From Neopestalotiopsis rosae (lineage: Eukaryota; Ascomycota; Sordariomycetes; Amphisphaeriales; Sporocadaceae): a stretch of DNA of 64,000 nucleotides. The position numbers were made by a program, and so were the translations under genes. Positions 1-11,206 of the stretch are shown here, in pieces. The stretch is taken from assembly GCA_023078685.1 (NCBI GenBank), contig JALGAS010000001.1, forward strand, positions 8,246,001 to 8,310,000. Reading direction: 5' to 3'. The notes under the pieces are model-generated. The model did no database searches. It saw nothing but the letters and a program-made list of their open reading frames with translations, and was not told where the DNA came from. Every line of letters begins with the position of its first letter. Position 1 is the first letter of the stretch.

Positions 1-1252
1 ATACCCAGAGGAAAGCAGGAACCGATGCATGCCGCGTGTGAATTTGATCATTCATAAACACCAACAGTTTGTTCTTGCAGTGCTATCGACAAAGTAGGAA
101 CGCAGGTTTGCAAAGTATCTAAAACGCTCAAATACCAAAAGGTGTGGTCTTATAAAGAATCTTGCCTCCTCCAATCACAGCATGACTTGAATTGTATAGT
201 CACTGTCAGTAAGTGAAACTCGCATACCATTGCCTCGCGTTAGCTGTCCCAATGGGCTGGAGCCCACAAATCGCACAGTAGTGCCGGCAGTGGTCTTGCC
301 GGTGCCTGGGGCGTTGCGGCGCGTCCCCTCGCTAGTCTTGTCTTTCTTTTCTCTCTTTCCATAACTCCGCCGTCGCATCGTTATATCGTTACTGTTATGT
401 ACTTTGCAGGTGCAGAATTAATGGCCTTGCTAAGGTGGAGTGGAGACAGTGCTGAGGGAGCGCGAAACGTTTACCCAACTGTTCAGCGGAGATTAATCAG
501 ATTAAGAGAATGAGAGATACCATAGCTGAGAGAACTGGCGACGACGATCTTGGTCGCTAAGTACTGGCTACGGTAGGTGTCGCAGCATCTCAGCGTGTGA
601 TTTTTGACGTGTCCAAGTGGACATAAGTAACCCGTACTTTATAACGTAAAGCAGCACGTAAATGCTTGTGATACCTGACATGCAGTCGACAGAAAAGAAA
701 CGTATCGCGATCCTTCTCCTGCCATTGTCCGTGATAAATTCACGTAAGTGTCGATCGCAAAAGTTATGATAAATATAGGCAACATTACTATGTACTGCGT
801 AGGAACCTCTCTCAGAAGCATGTACTTCGCATGACCATAGGCGATTTGTGCTGAGTGTCAATGCAAGGACGATCATATAAATAGAGCTGCTCAGACCCCT
901 TGTTTATTCCCGAAGCGAAGTCTGGGGGAAACCGCAGTGGCTGTCTCGGAATGTCGTCCGGGAACATGGACTTGCTTTTGGACGGCCGACCTGTCATTTT
1001 TGCTTCCCTGGAGTCAAGAGGATTCTTTTTCAAGGAAGCTCTGATACTGTATACCTTTAGCCGTTCTGGAGATGGTTGAGATGTGAAAACCATTAAAAAA
1101 ATCTTTGTTCTGTGTTCCTCAAATGTGTCTAAAAGCTGGACGTTAGCTCAACCACACTTGATATTACTTTACGGCCGAGGCAATCAGTTCTGAATAAGCA
1201 TACCATCAAACTCGAATATCTCAGAGAAAACTAGGCACGATACTGGTCCAAT
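1..1252. other. Intergenic, no supported gene
   Basis: I see no gene I can support here. A 67-codon minus-strand frame at 175-378 has a basic N-terminus and a fairly codon-like C-terminal half, but no recognisable domain, splice signals or partner exon. Overlapping frames at 568-1093 are short and conflict with one another. The last few hundred bases are the likely promoter and leader of the receptor-like gene at 1253. Confidence 0.5.
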
Positions 1253-2850
1253 ATGGCTCTGAGCAACGAGTCGGCATACATGACGTCGGTGCTGTGGGGG
1301 TTGACGGCCGTCGTGCTTGTTTTCCTCGTGCTGCGTGCCTATACACGCATCGTCTGTGTAGCTTCTTATGGCATCGACGACCATTTCTACGCTCTAACTT
1401 GCGTGAGTACAATAATTCCAGATCTGAGGGATATTCCCGTCACTTTTGGTTTAAAGGAAAGACGAGGCTTACGTTCATGGCTTATTCGATTCTCATCAGG
1501 TGCTGGCGGTGGCCTTCAGTTCCATCATGCAAGTGGCCGCCGAGCACGGCTATGGGCAGACTGACCTCGACCCCGATTCCCGGGCGGACTCCAGCTTCTG
1601 GCGGACGCTCGGGCAGACCTTTTCCATCGTGGCTACTGGGACATCTAAGGCGTCTGTCGGGCTGTTTCTGCTGCGCCTCACCGTTGTCAGGTGGCAGAGA
1701 ATCACCATCTACATCCTCGTCGTCTTCATGATGACCATTGGCGTCTGTAAGTAACTTGCACAACCTCGATCATATTGGAGAGACTTGCAAGCTGATCCTC
1801 GCTTCCACTCCTAGTGGCTGCCATATTCACTTGGGCAGCGTGTCGACCTTTTGCGTATACCTGGGACGATCGGATCGAAGGCGGCACTTGTATCAATACC
1901 GTTCCCTTATCCATGATTCTTGCGAGTATGTTTGCATTTCGGATCTGTGCTACAAAGAGTGGGTGGGCTAACTCTGTTACCTCAGTGGGCACTATTGGTG
2001 TTGACATCTTCTTCGCTATTCTGCCATGGATATTCATCTGGAAGTTGAATGCTCCCCGTCGCGAAAAGATAATCATTGCTGGCAGTCTGAGCCTGGGGAT
2101 TTTGTAAGTAGACACTATCCTTAATCCATCCTCATTGCCACATGTTGCTTCCAGACATCTAAAACGAAGTCATCTTTTAGCGCTGCCGTCGCTGGCGCCA
2201 AGCGCATCATGGAAGTCAAGGGTGTGCGAGACGTTCCTGTCGGCGTCATTGTCTGGTCACAAACAGAGACGGCCGTCACCCTTATTTGTGTGGGAATTCC
2301 CGTGTGTCGACCGTTACTGGCCAAGATCCTAAAGAAATACGGCTCCACGCGCCCCAGCAAGCGGTCCAAGACGCCATCCAACGACAATGCTCCCGAAGTT
2401 ATGGGACTGCATACATTTGGTGGTAGTCCGATGGCGCCAGGCGCTCACGGCATGCATAGAAGGAACATTGTCTCGAGCCTCTTCTCGAGGTTGGCTCCCT
2501 CCACGCTATTTTCGAGAGCGGCCCCATCGACAACGATCAGAACCGCCCGGAGTACCCACCCCATAAGTGATGGGCAGAGCGAGCAAGCCATCATAAGCAG
2601 CCAAGAGATGATGGATAGCAAGGAAGACGAGGAGCGAAAGAATTCCGGAGCCGAGCCCGAGGATGGACACGCCGCAGAGCAGCAGCAGCACAAGTTGGCA
2701 CGAGAATGTACGCGTTCCTGGATCATGGGCGAGCCCATCAACTGTAATGAGGTTACAAGTCAGGCCAGTCCGGATGCAGTGCACAAGGACGACATCATCA
2801 TGACCACGAGATCGTATGAAGTGAAGAGAGGACAGTCACCACCAGTCTAA
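1253..2850 (+). CDS. PTH11-like rhodopsin-domain membrane protein
   Basis: Integral membrane protein of the large fungal PTH11-like/rhodopsin-domain family, whose characterised members sense surface or environmental cues at the plasma membrane. Five exons fit by codon phase: 1253-1402, 1500-1746, 1815-1925, 1986-2103 and 2181-2850, giving 431 aa. Each intron starts GTGAGT, GTAAGT or GTATGT and ends CAG or TAG. Hydrophobic segments come in succession, including LTAVVLVFLVL near the N-terminus, a segment with FLLRLTVV, IYILVVFMMTIGV and IGVDIFFAILPWIFIW. The conserved acidic helix residue of the family is present in the GVDIFFAILP segment. The last 150 or so residues are a hydrophilic tail rich in Ser, Glu and Gln, expected to be cytoplasmic. 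The ligand cannot be inferred. No sequence sign shows coupling to neighbouring genes. Confidence 0.85.
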
Positions 2851-4519
2851 AGGGGTTCTTTTCTTGGAGGTCCCTTGTATATTGGTCTGTATTTAATTCG
2901 TCTCTATATAGATAGATCCTGTTAGGAATTGACAAAAGTGTGTTTATTACTGGCAATGTACAGGTGAAGGCAAGAGTTCCGTGGTCGGGTAGCAACGTGA
3001 GAAATGTCCCTAGCGTGCAGAGCCTGTATAGATGACAATACCTGTCTGCAAAAAATTCATGAAATTTGATGGCGTCGCTCTGCCCATGAACAGTGGTTCC
3101 CGCATTCCACAACAGTTGATATTATTAGCCCAGTAGAAATATGCTTTGGTCAATCTCCTCGAGGAGCATTGGATTTTGAAACTCCATGTACTCCTCTTTT
3201 AGCGCGACTTTCCTTATCTGCGCACCGCTTTTGAGAGGAAAACCCTTCCGTGAGTAATGCCAGTGTCAAATGACGCGCTAGAATCTCGTCAGTTGCCAAG
3301 CTAGAGTCATTGAAAAAATGCCACTGCGCTTTTCGCCTTCGCCGCCGAGGCAATACTAGTAGCACCTGGGGAAGCCCTGTTGGCGGAGAATGGACGGAAC
3401 CGGCTAGAAGAGCCTGATCTGGGTTTTGCGGTCGCAAGTTGCAGGTTGTAAACGGTTGGGAAAGAAACCATTCCATGTGCGAGAGAGATACGCTCCCGCA
3501 CCGATCGATCTAAGACTGAATCGTCCAACATTGACTGACTTTACCGCGTCTAGGTTCTCGACCCGATGCTCAAATCAAATCCCAGCTTCTAGCCTGTATA
3601 GCTCACACGGGCACTTGTGTAACTGTACTAGGACTGTTATTGCAGGTACACGCCCAAACAAGGCTATTTTTCCGCAACTCTACGGTACACCGGAAATGCC
3701 GCCCATGTTTTCACAAAGACAACGTTCTCGATTTCAGCCCTATAGATAAGAACTCTTCACTATTTGACTGCAGCAAAGATTTTCTTGTTCACATACCATT
3801 TTGCGGGGACTCCGGAACATGATGTAACATGGCAATGTGAACCGTCGCAATCAGCTTCCGACAAGAGAAATATTCATTCACAATCACTTGGGCATACCTG
3901 GCTGAAGGGACATGACGAGTTGCATTTTCGGACTGATGGGCACTAGGCCTCAGGGTCGTTAGTGGCTAGACATGCAGTTTCTAGATCAGATCTTCAATGG
4001 CATTCCTGGTACAGAGGCTGCGACAGGTACGATGGGGGAAAAGAAGTATTATAATTGAAATAGTGCCCACTGCCACATTTACACGAGACTGAAGGTTCAC
4101 TTTACCGGAAGAACAAAATCTGCTGCAATGCAATATCTTGTGTTGCATAGAACCAGTCAGTTCCTCTCAATAGTTTGTCGGCTTTTGCATAGGACGAGCT
4201 CGCTCCCAGAGGCCCGGGTTATCTGCAGGCTTCTCTGGGCGTGCGCGTGCAGCATATAGTCGGTTTTATCCTTGGCCTCCATCGCGTGGAATTCATATTA
4301 CTATAAATTATCTGCAACAAGCGACGGCCGATTCAACAATTAGAAATACACTCGCTGTAATGAAAATGGACGAGTGCCCGGCTCCGGAGACCCAGCCAAT
4401 ACTGGAGATGGAGCTTGGAGCTGGATTGTGACTTCTTATCGGCGCAAGTTACATAACTTAGTGTAGATTCCCGATTAGGAAAGTGCATGCGATTCCTATT
4501 CGCAGCTTTCCATGACCGA
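2851..4519. other. Intergenic, no supported gene
   Basis: Open frames at 3150-3950 on both strands are under about 110 codons, overlap each other and show no family motif. The distal part is the likely promoter region of the aminotransferase that starts at 4635. Confidence 0.5.
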
Positions 4520-4526
4520 TATAAAG
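4520..4526 (+). promoter_or_regulatory. TATA box of the aminotransferase gene
   Basis: TATAAAG lies 109-115 bases before the ATG at 4635. It falls after an earlier in-frame ATG at 4512, so that upstream ATG is probably not transcribed. This is the main reason for choosing the start at 4635. Confidence 0.5.
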
Positions 4527-4634
4527 AGATCCCCAGCAGACGAATGTTGTTTATCAGTTTGCTTCTTTCTCAATCATCTCTCATCATACACTAGAAGCTT
4601 TTTATTCCAACTCCAAGTACCATCACTTTTCATA

Positions 4635-6249
4635 ATGCCTGGCGTAGTTGGAAACTCGGGTGCCATTCAGGTGCCGGGACCAGTGTCCCAGGCTAGCGCC
4701 AAGAAGCTGGATGCTTTCTTTGACGCTCGCGCTGTACACTTTGTCGTGGACTACGACCAGAGCGAGGGCACATAGTATGTGATGTGAGATCAGACATAGC
4801 CGGTACAAGACAAACTAACAAGCATTTCTCCAGCCTCGTTGATGTCGACGGTAACCGCTACCTCGATGTTTACTCCCAAATCGCCTCTATCCCTATCGGA
4901 TATAACCACCCAGCAACAATCGCTGCCGCGCAGTCGCCTGAGATGATTTCCGCATTGGTCAACCGCCCAGCTATCGGAAACTTCCCTTCGAAGCAGTGGG
5001 GTGACATTCTCCAGAATGGTCTGCTCAAGGTCGCTCCCAAGGGACTGGACAAGATCTTCACCGCCCAGTCGGGCTCCGAAGCCAACGAGCTGGCCTACAA
5101 GGCCTCTTTTATGCTCTACCGCCGCCGCGAGCGTGGCGAGGGTGTTGAATGGTCTGAGGAGGAGATCAAGTCCTGCCTTAACAACTCGAAGCCCGGCTCT
5201 CCCGAGCTTGCTGTCCTCAGCTTTGCCAACTCGTTCCACGGCCGTGGTTTTGGCAGTCTGTCGACGACCCGCTCCAAGGCTGTACACAAGTTAGATATTC
5301 CGGCATTCAACTGGCCCCAGGCTACTTTCCCGGCGCTGAAGTACCCGCTTGAGGCCCACAAGGAGGAGAACACAGCCGAGGAGAAGCGATGCCTTGAAGG
5401 AGTCGAGCAGCTCATTACTTCGTGGTATGTTACGATAAAAGATTGATGTGCGTTTCCAATTACGTACTAACTTGAGAACAGGCACTGCCCTGTCGCCGCC
5501 TTGATTGTTGAGCCCATTCAGAGCGAGGGTGGTGACAACCACGCTTCTCCTGCGTTCTTCCAGGGCCTGCGTGATATCACCAAGAAGCATGGCGTCATGA
5601 TGATTGTTGATGAAGTGCAGACTGGCTTTGGCGCCACTGGCAAATTCTGGGGCCACGAGCACTGGAACCTGACCTCGCCTCCTGATCTGGTCACCTTCTC
5701 CAAGAAGGCCCAGACTGCCGGCTACTTCTTTGGCGACCGCGCTCTGATCCCCGACAAGGCCTACCGCCAGTTCAACACCTGGATTGGTGATGCTGCCCGT
5801 GTTATTATGAGCAAGGCCATCATTGAGGAGATTCTAGCCAAGGATCTTGTTGCTCAGACTGTGAGTATCCTTGTTGAGCCGGCTTTGTTAAGCCCTGACA
5901 ATACTGACAAACTACTCAGGCCCGTGTTGGTGATGCTTTGTGGACCGAGATGGAGAAGCTTGCTCAGAAGTACCCTGAGCAGGTCAAGAACCTTCGTGGT
6001 AAGGGTCAAGGGTAAGTCGTCGTCTTGCATTGAACGCCGCAAAGTTGTCTGTACTAACATGAACGCAGTACCTACATTGCCTTTGACACCACCGACGCCG
6101 CAGGTCTGGTCAAGTCAATGAAGCAGCTAGGCGTTCTTACCGGCACCTGCGGTGCTCAGACTGTTAGACTACGACCCATGCTCATCTTCGAGGAGCAGCA
6201 CATTGGCCCCCTTATCAACGCATTTGACACCGTGCTTGGCTCTCTGTGA
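4635..6249 (+). CDS. UGA1: 4-aminobutyrate aminotransferase
   Basis: Class III PLP-dependent aminotransferase that moves the amino group of GABA to 2-oxoglutarate, making succinate semialdehyde and glutamate (GABA shunt). Exons 4635-4774, 4834-5424, 5482-5860, 5920-6011 and 6069-6249 join in phase to 460 aa, normal for fungal Uga1/GatA. Visible landmarks are the substrate and PLP segment GYNHPA, AQSGSEANE (PLP phosphate loop), the IVDEVQTGFG motif with its PLP-pyridine Asp, and TFSKK near residue 318, which holds the Schiff-base Lys. The start at 4635 follows a TATA box at 4520; no mitochondrial leader is evident, as in the cytosolic yeast enzyme. A related class III enzyme with another omega-amino donor cannot be excluded, but the whole-length pattern fits GABA transaminase. 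The symbol is given by homology to yeast. Confidence 0.9.
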
Positions 6250-7100
6250 GCTGCAAATGTTGGTTGCAACAAGAATTGATACCTTGATATGAGGAACTAT
6301 CTTCATCATCCAAAAAGCAAACAGATGCCCGTCGAGTCGTGGGCATGCGCATCAGCACCACATCCTAAGGTTAGGCGGCCTTTGGATTGGTATAGCGAGG
6401 TTGGGAGACGAGTACAGAGGAAGCAAACCGAATTGCTTTGACAGTAGTCAGAACTGTCGCCGTCTGTCAAGAGGTTCCGCTGATATCCATCTTCCTCCTC
6501 GACAGCAACGTCCGAGAAAAAAAAGGTCTGCCCATGTAAGACACTGGGCATCAAGGAGACCTTTTAGGACATTGTCATGACTTTTTATCATCATTAGCGG
6601 AAATTTTTTTATTTTTTTTGAGAGTTTTATGAACAGTTAAATAAGAAAACAATGAACAATTACTTAATCAAAAGATATCGGGATAGATAAGCGAATGCGG
6701 ACATCCAGAAACTCGTTCACTGGCTCAGTATCTTTCGGCCCCCCGAGGTTGTGTTTTCAAGCGTGTGCCAATTAGGTCCTGCAGCGCACCATTAGCGCTA
6801 GAGGAGGCATACGGCCCCTAAGGACACCTCCGCCGACCCCATCGGTGCAACGGCGGCGCTACAGGGATTCACTTACACGGGAGATCGGGAGATCGGGACA
6901 ATGCCTATGGCCATGGTCGAACACCGTGACTGTCCCGTTCTCGGCAAAAGAGACTAGATATGAGGGAATTCGCGGAGAAAGTTCTGTCTCCAACATGATT
7001 GCTAAAACATTCTGATTGTCATTTATTCATCACACTGCCTCTCCAGCTTCCAACAAGACCACAGACTCGCTGCATCTCAAAATTTACCCTTGTCCACACC
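6250..7100. other. Intergenic, no supported gene
   Basis: The 3' region of the aminotransferase and the promoter/leader of the dehalogenase. An A/T run lies near 6603-6620. Frames of 80 codons or fewer are unsupported. Confidence 0.5.
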
Positions 7101-7884
7101 ATGGCTACCTCCTCCAAGAAACATGTCGTCTTTGATGTCGTCGGTACCTGTATGTCCTACGATGCCATATTTGACGCCATCGATTTCCGCCTCGGCGAGC
7201 GGCTGAGGGCTGAGGGTATCAAGCCCAAGCTGCTGGGCTATACGTGGTTCGAGGCCGCCGAGCGTGAGTACACGTACATGAGCATGTCGGGACGGTACCG
7301 GCGCTTCTACGACGTATTTTCGGCTCTCTTTTACCGCATGCTCTGGATGGCAGGTATCGAGGAGCCACGTGACTTTGCTACCGATGACGATCTGGCCTAT
7401 ATCCTGGGTTGTTTCATGGAGCTTGAGGCGCGCCCTGGTGTGGCCGAATGTTTTACCATTTTGCGCGATGCTGGTTATACAGTTTGGGCGTTCACTGCTG
7501 GAGATGCCAGCCGCGTTGGTGGATATTTCGTTCGCAATGGCATCGATATGCCGGCGGAGAACCTTCTGTCGTGCGATAGTCTCAAGATTGGCAAGCCCTC
7601 GCCCGAATCCTATCAGGTCCTACTGAAGCAATTTGGTGTCGAGGAGGCGTGGTTTGCAGCCGCTCACATGTGGGATGTGTCCGCGGCCAAGAGCACCGGG
7701 TAAGACACTTTGGCTTATTTTCTATACTGTATCTGAACTAACATGTCGTGATCAAATTAGCTTCAAGGGCGCGTATTGTACAGTTTGGGAGAAGGAGCCG
7801 TGCACGGCTCTCTTTGGCGAGATGGACGTGATGGCCGACAGCTTTCCGGACATGGCCCGAAAGATTGTGGAGGCATCCAAGTAA
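7101..7884 (+). CDS. HAD-superfamily (S)-2-haloacid dehalogenase-like protein
   Basis: Two exons, 7101-7699 and 7761-7884 (61-nt intron, GTAAGA...TTAG), give 240 aa, the usual size of type II haloacid dehalogenases. HAD motif I is FDVVGTC with the nucleophile Asp12. Motif II is in FTAGDAS, motif III is the Lys of KIGKPSPESY, and motif IV is in AAHMWDVSAAKSTG, split by the intron just before the conserved GF. The family hydrolyses C-halogen bonds of 2-haloacids; in fungi the natural substrate is mostly unknown and the protein could be a phosphatase-like HAD. The ATG at 7101 was chosen over the upstream in-frame region at 6999, which has no HAD sequence. It lies on the same strand as, and 851 bases after, the aminotransferase. 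Confidence 0.88.
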
Positions 7885-8617
7885 TTCCGCCCAAGGATGT
7901 ACGCCGATCGGGTAGGACATGTTTTGAAGGTACACATTGATGCGTAGATTGGAATACATTATTAGCGGCTCACTAGCAGCACCATGTCGCTGGGCACCCT
8001 TCAAAAGTGCACCTGATTTCGCAATGTACAATATCTCCATGTTGGAGAAATACCATCTCATAAGACATGATGTGATATTCATGCTGGGTTATGTACAAAC
8101 TGTAGTAGTCCGGCCATTAAATGGTAAGAACAAATAGCCTACAAGGTACCTAACCTAGGTCAGGTATTATCGGATCTGTCCTCGGACCAACTCATCAGGA
8201 GCCACCAGAGCTTTTGATCGGTATTCGCTCAAGAACCGTTCATGTAGGTCGGAATTATAACCAGACGATTTTTCACATATTTAAGCATATTTACATTTGC
8301 GAGCAGGCTCTTGGTCGCTGGTATAATTTCAATTGTTATTGTTTCGACCCTTTGTAAATCTCTCTTAAAAATCTTTGCTAGTTGATACCAGGCCGAAGCA
8401 AGGGAGGACCAAAACCAAAAAGGTTATCACGCTCCGAGTACAAGCATTGGCTTTTTTCTTTCCTTTTCCAACGTCAACGACTTATATCACTTCTCCTTCT
8501 CCTCCTTCTTCTTCTTATTCTTCATCGTTATCACAAAGCAATAACAGAGCCCGTGTCGGATCCTGTACATTCTGGGCTTCGGCCAGGTGAGGTGGACGAA
8601 TTTCGGAGCACAAGCAG
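7885..8617. other. Intergenic, no supported gene
   Basis: The 3' flank of the dehalogenase followed by unassigned sequence, ending in the pyrimidine tract. Frames of up to 114 codons on the minus strand lack any recognised domain. Confidence 0.5.
8490..8530. repeat. Pyrimidine-rich (CTT/CTC) low-complexity tract
   Basis: About 40 bases of imperfect TTC/CTC triplets on the plus strand. Short frames across it are Ser/Pro-rich artefacts of the repeat. Confidence 0.6.
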
Positions 8618-8790
8618 ACCTACCAGCAACCAGGCGACGTGATCATCGTTGGTGCCAGATCCGCAGGCATCGCCGCAGCCTACCATATTCTCCAAGACGA
8701 TCGAGACCCACCAGCCATTGTCAATTAAGATATGCAACATTGAAAAGCTGCTTATTATTCTAGACCGCATTAATATATCTAACAATTCAT
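8618..8790 (+). pseudogene. Relic of an FAD-dependent oxidoreductase N-terminus
   Basis: From 8636 one frame reads DVIIVGARSAGIAAAYHILQ, the beta-alpha-beta dinucleotide-binding start of FAD oxidoreductases and amine oxidases. The first glycines of GxGxxG are partly altered (GARSAG). The frame stops at 8726. One base over, a second piece KLLIILDR (about 8745-8768) resembles the following beta strand that ends in an acidic residue. No catalytic body follows before the stops. I read it as a frameshifted fragment of a lost gene. Confidence 0.45.
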
Positions 8791-8948
8791 AGCACGTAAG
8801 CACCCGAGGGATATCAAAACAACTGGGGCCGACCCTAATGCTAAAACTGGAGCAAGACCATCAACGAATCTAGCAAAGCGTATGCTTCAGGCAGACTCCA
8901 GTGCAACATGCTCCTCTCATATTGCCTCTCAAGACCTTCTTCCTCTCT

Positions 8949-11206
8949 TTACCTGCTGGTGGCTCTTGTAATGGCGAAGACACCGACAATAACAATAGCC
9001 AATGTGACAATAGCACCGGGCAGGAGCAGCTCATTCGGCACACCAGCAATGACCTCCTTTTCAACGTGGGGGCTACCGCCGTTTCTTGTCTTGCGTCTAC
9101 GGACTGTAGAAGCGTAATCCTCATCATCACTCTCATCCTCGTCGTCCTCAATGGGGGCGCGGCGTCTGCGAGTCTCGCTAGCGACCGCTGAGCTTGCGGG
9201 TGGAGTCGGGAGCTCTGGGACGGGTTGAGGTGCAGCAACAGTGATTGGCGGCTGGGCATGATCGTGAACGAAAAGGTCGACCTTTTCGTGATGGGTCTGT
9301 CGGGCTAGGAGAATGGCTTCCAGTAAATCCTGGTCGGTGGTGATGGAGACAGAATCGCCCTCGTCATCGAGGTAGGAGAGGGCAAAGCCACTGGCTCCAA
9401 CCTTGCCATCTTCAACAACGGGTGCACCGCCAATGGCGTCAACCTCAGAACCGAGCTTCGCGATCACGTTGCTCACCAAAGCCTCGATGCCTTGGGCAGC
9501 AATCACTTGCAATCGGTGAACACGGCCGCTGGGAGCCTTGAACTTGAAGGGGAATGGGATTTCGGCTGGAGGTGGCTCCAGTCCCCCAGCGTGGGAATGG
9601 GCAGGCGAGTCCATGCCAATGTGCGATGCTGAATCTCCGGGCGCGACAGACTCGTTAAGGCGGTCGCGGCCGTGGTCTGGGGACATGACGGATCGGGTGT
9701 GGGCGGTGGGATGGTGGGACCCCTCGCCAGACACCATAGACTCGGTTTCGTTGTCGAAGGACAACCAGAACTTGTTCCAGGCAGGACCCTCATTGTCGCC
9801 AGTCGACATGGTGTTGATTTGCTCCAGGGTAGCGTATGTCAGCTTGAGCACATCAACCATTCCCACAATCTCGCCCTGGTCGTTCATGACTGGCAAGTTG
9901 AGGTAGTGGCCGTCTGAATCAAATTAGCAAAAATGTCTAGATTGTAAAGTACCTAATCGCGACTTACCATGCATCTTGCGGAGCGCCGCCTGAATTGACA
10001 TGTCCATGGGAGCAAAGTCGGGGTGTGGTGTCATGACACGGACGACGCTGCAGTTTGCTGGGTCTAACCCAGGGGCAATAACGCGAAGTACAACATCCTT
10101 GCTGGTGAAAATACCAGTAATTGATCCTTGGTCCTGAACCAAGACGGCAGTTGTGTGATTCTCCTTCATGAGCGCTGCAGCTTCCTTGACCGAAGTTCTA
10201 ACGCTCACAGTGGTAGGGGGCATGCCGTTGAGGACAGACTCGAGCGTAGGTCCAGACATCTTCGACCTCAGAGCCTCAACGTACTGAATAATTTGTTGCG
10301 GCTGGCTAGAACCCAGCTCGGACTGAACACCCTCCAAGGCAGCATATAGCTTGGTCGAAGAGGAATATGCCCGCTCAAGCTTCTCCATGGCGTCGTAAAA
10401 ACACTTTGTGATATCCAAAATACCCACGATATCTTGGTTCTCGTCCATGACGGGCAAGTGTCGGAAGCCCTTTCTTACCATGAGCTCGAGAGCATCCGTC
10501 GCACTGGTATCGGTGCGGGCGCAAAGAGGGTTCTTGGTCATAATCTCGGCAATTGTCACGTTGACGGCCTTCTGCCCATCGCCAACAACTCGGAAAGCCA
10601 GATCTTTGGCGGTAAAGATACCGGCAATGCGATCATCGTCGTCTGTCACAAGCACACAGTCCTCTCTTTTAGCAGCCATCAACTGTGCAGCCTCAGCGAC
10701 GGTGGTGCTGGGCTTGATCTGGAGGGCAGGACTGGGCTTGAGGGCAAGGACGGTTCCGGGGGGAGCCTTTCGCGACTGGCGGGCCCGGTTCGGAAGGTGT
10801 TTCTTCTTGTTGAGGTCATTTTCGAGCTTGCGACGGATAGCCTGGCGGTTTGAGTGAGCCTCCATTGCCTTTAATTGTTTCAGAGTGACCATCACGAGTG
10901 GCCTGTCCCTCTACAGGACTGTTTGAAGAAACCAGCTGCTTCGGAGCAGTATTACGTGTGACTAAGAACAAATTGCGTGAAGGGGGGAAAGTAACATCAT
11001 ACCTCGTCGCGCTTGCTTTGTTTTTGTCTGCTGGCACTCACGCTGATGGAGGAGGCAGCATCATTGGGGGCAGGCTGGCTGTGGCCTCCCCCATGCGAAT
11101 CGAGGACGGGTCTGGGAATGTTGGAGCCGCCAGCAGGGCTATTGGTGAAGGGGATAGCACCGCGCTGCTGGCCGCGACTGGGCGTGCCTCTCATTGTGCT
11201 AGACAT
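8949..11206 (-). CDS. CBS-pair/PB1 domain protein, tail-anchored (Mug70-like)
   Basis: Three exons on the minus strand, 11206-11003, 10841-9968 and 9913-8949, give 680 aa. After a Ser/Gly-rich start and a basic stretch come four CBS repeats forming two Bateman modules: about residues 100-158, 165-222, 265-322 and 333-390. Each carries the ...GIFT-KD or ...GILDITK type ending. A PB1 domain follows at roughly 478-580 (FPFKFKAPSGRVHRL... TDQDLLEAILLA). Near residues 657-676 there is a single hydrophobic segment (LLLPGAIVTLAIVIVGVFAI) just before the end, so it is probably tail-anchored in a membrane. The order CBS-CBS-PB1 matches the fission-yeast Mug70 family. CBS modules usually sense adenine nucleotides and PB1 mediates pairing with another PB1 protein; the partner here is unknown. 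Confidence 0.9.

Noticed and set aside
4512..4634. Upstream in-frame ATG as start of the aminotransferase
   Set aside because: It precedes the TATA box at 4520 and adds a Cys/Phe/Ser-rich stretch that is not an import leader; the ATG at 4635 fits better.
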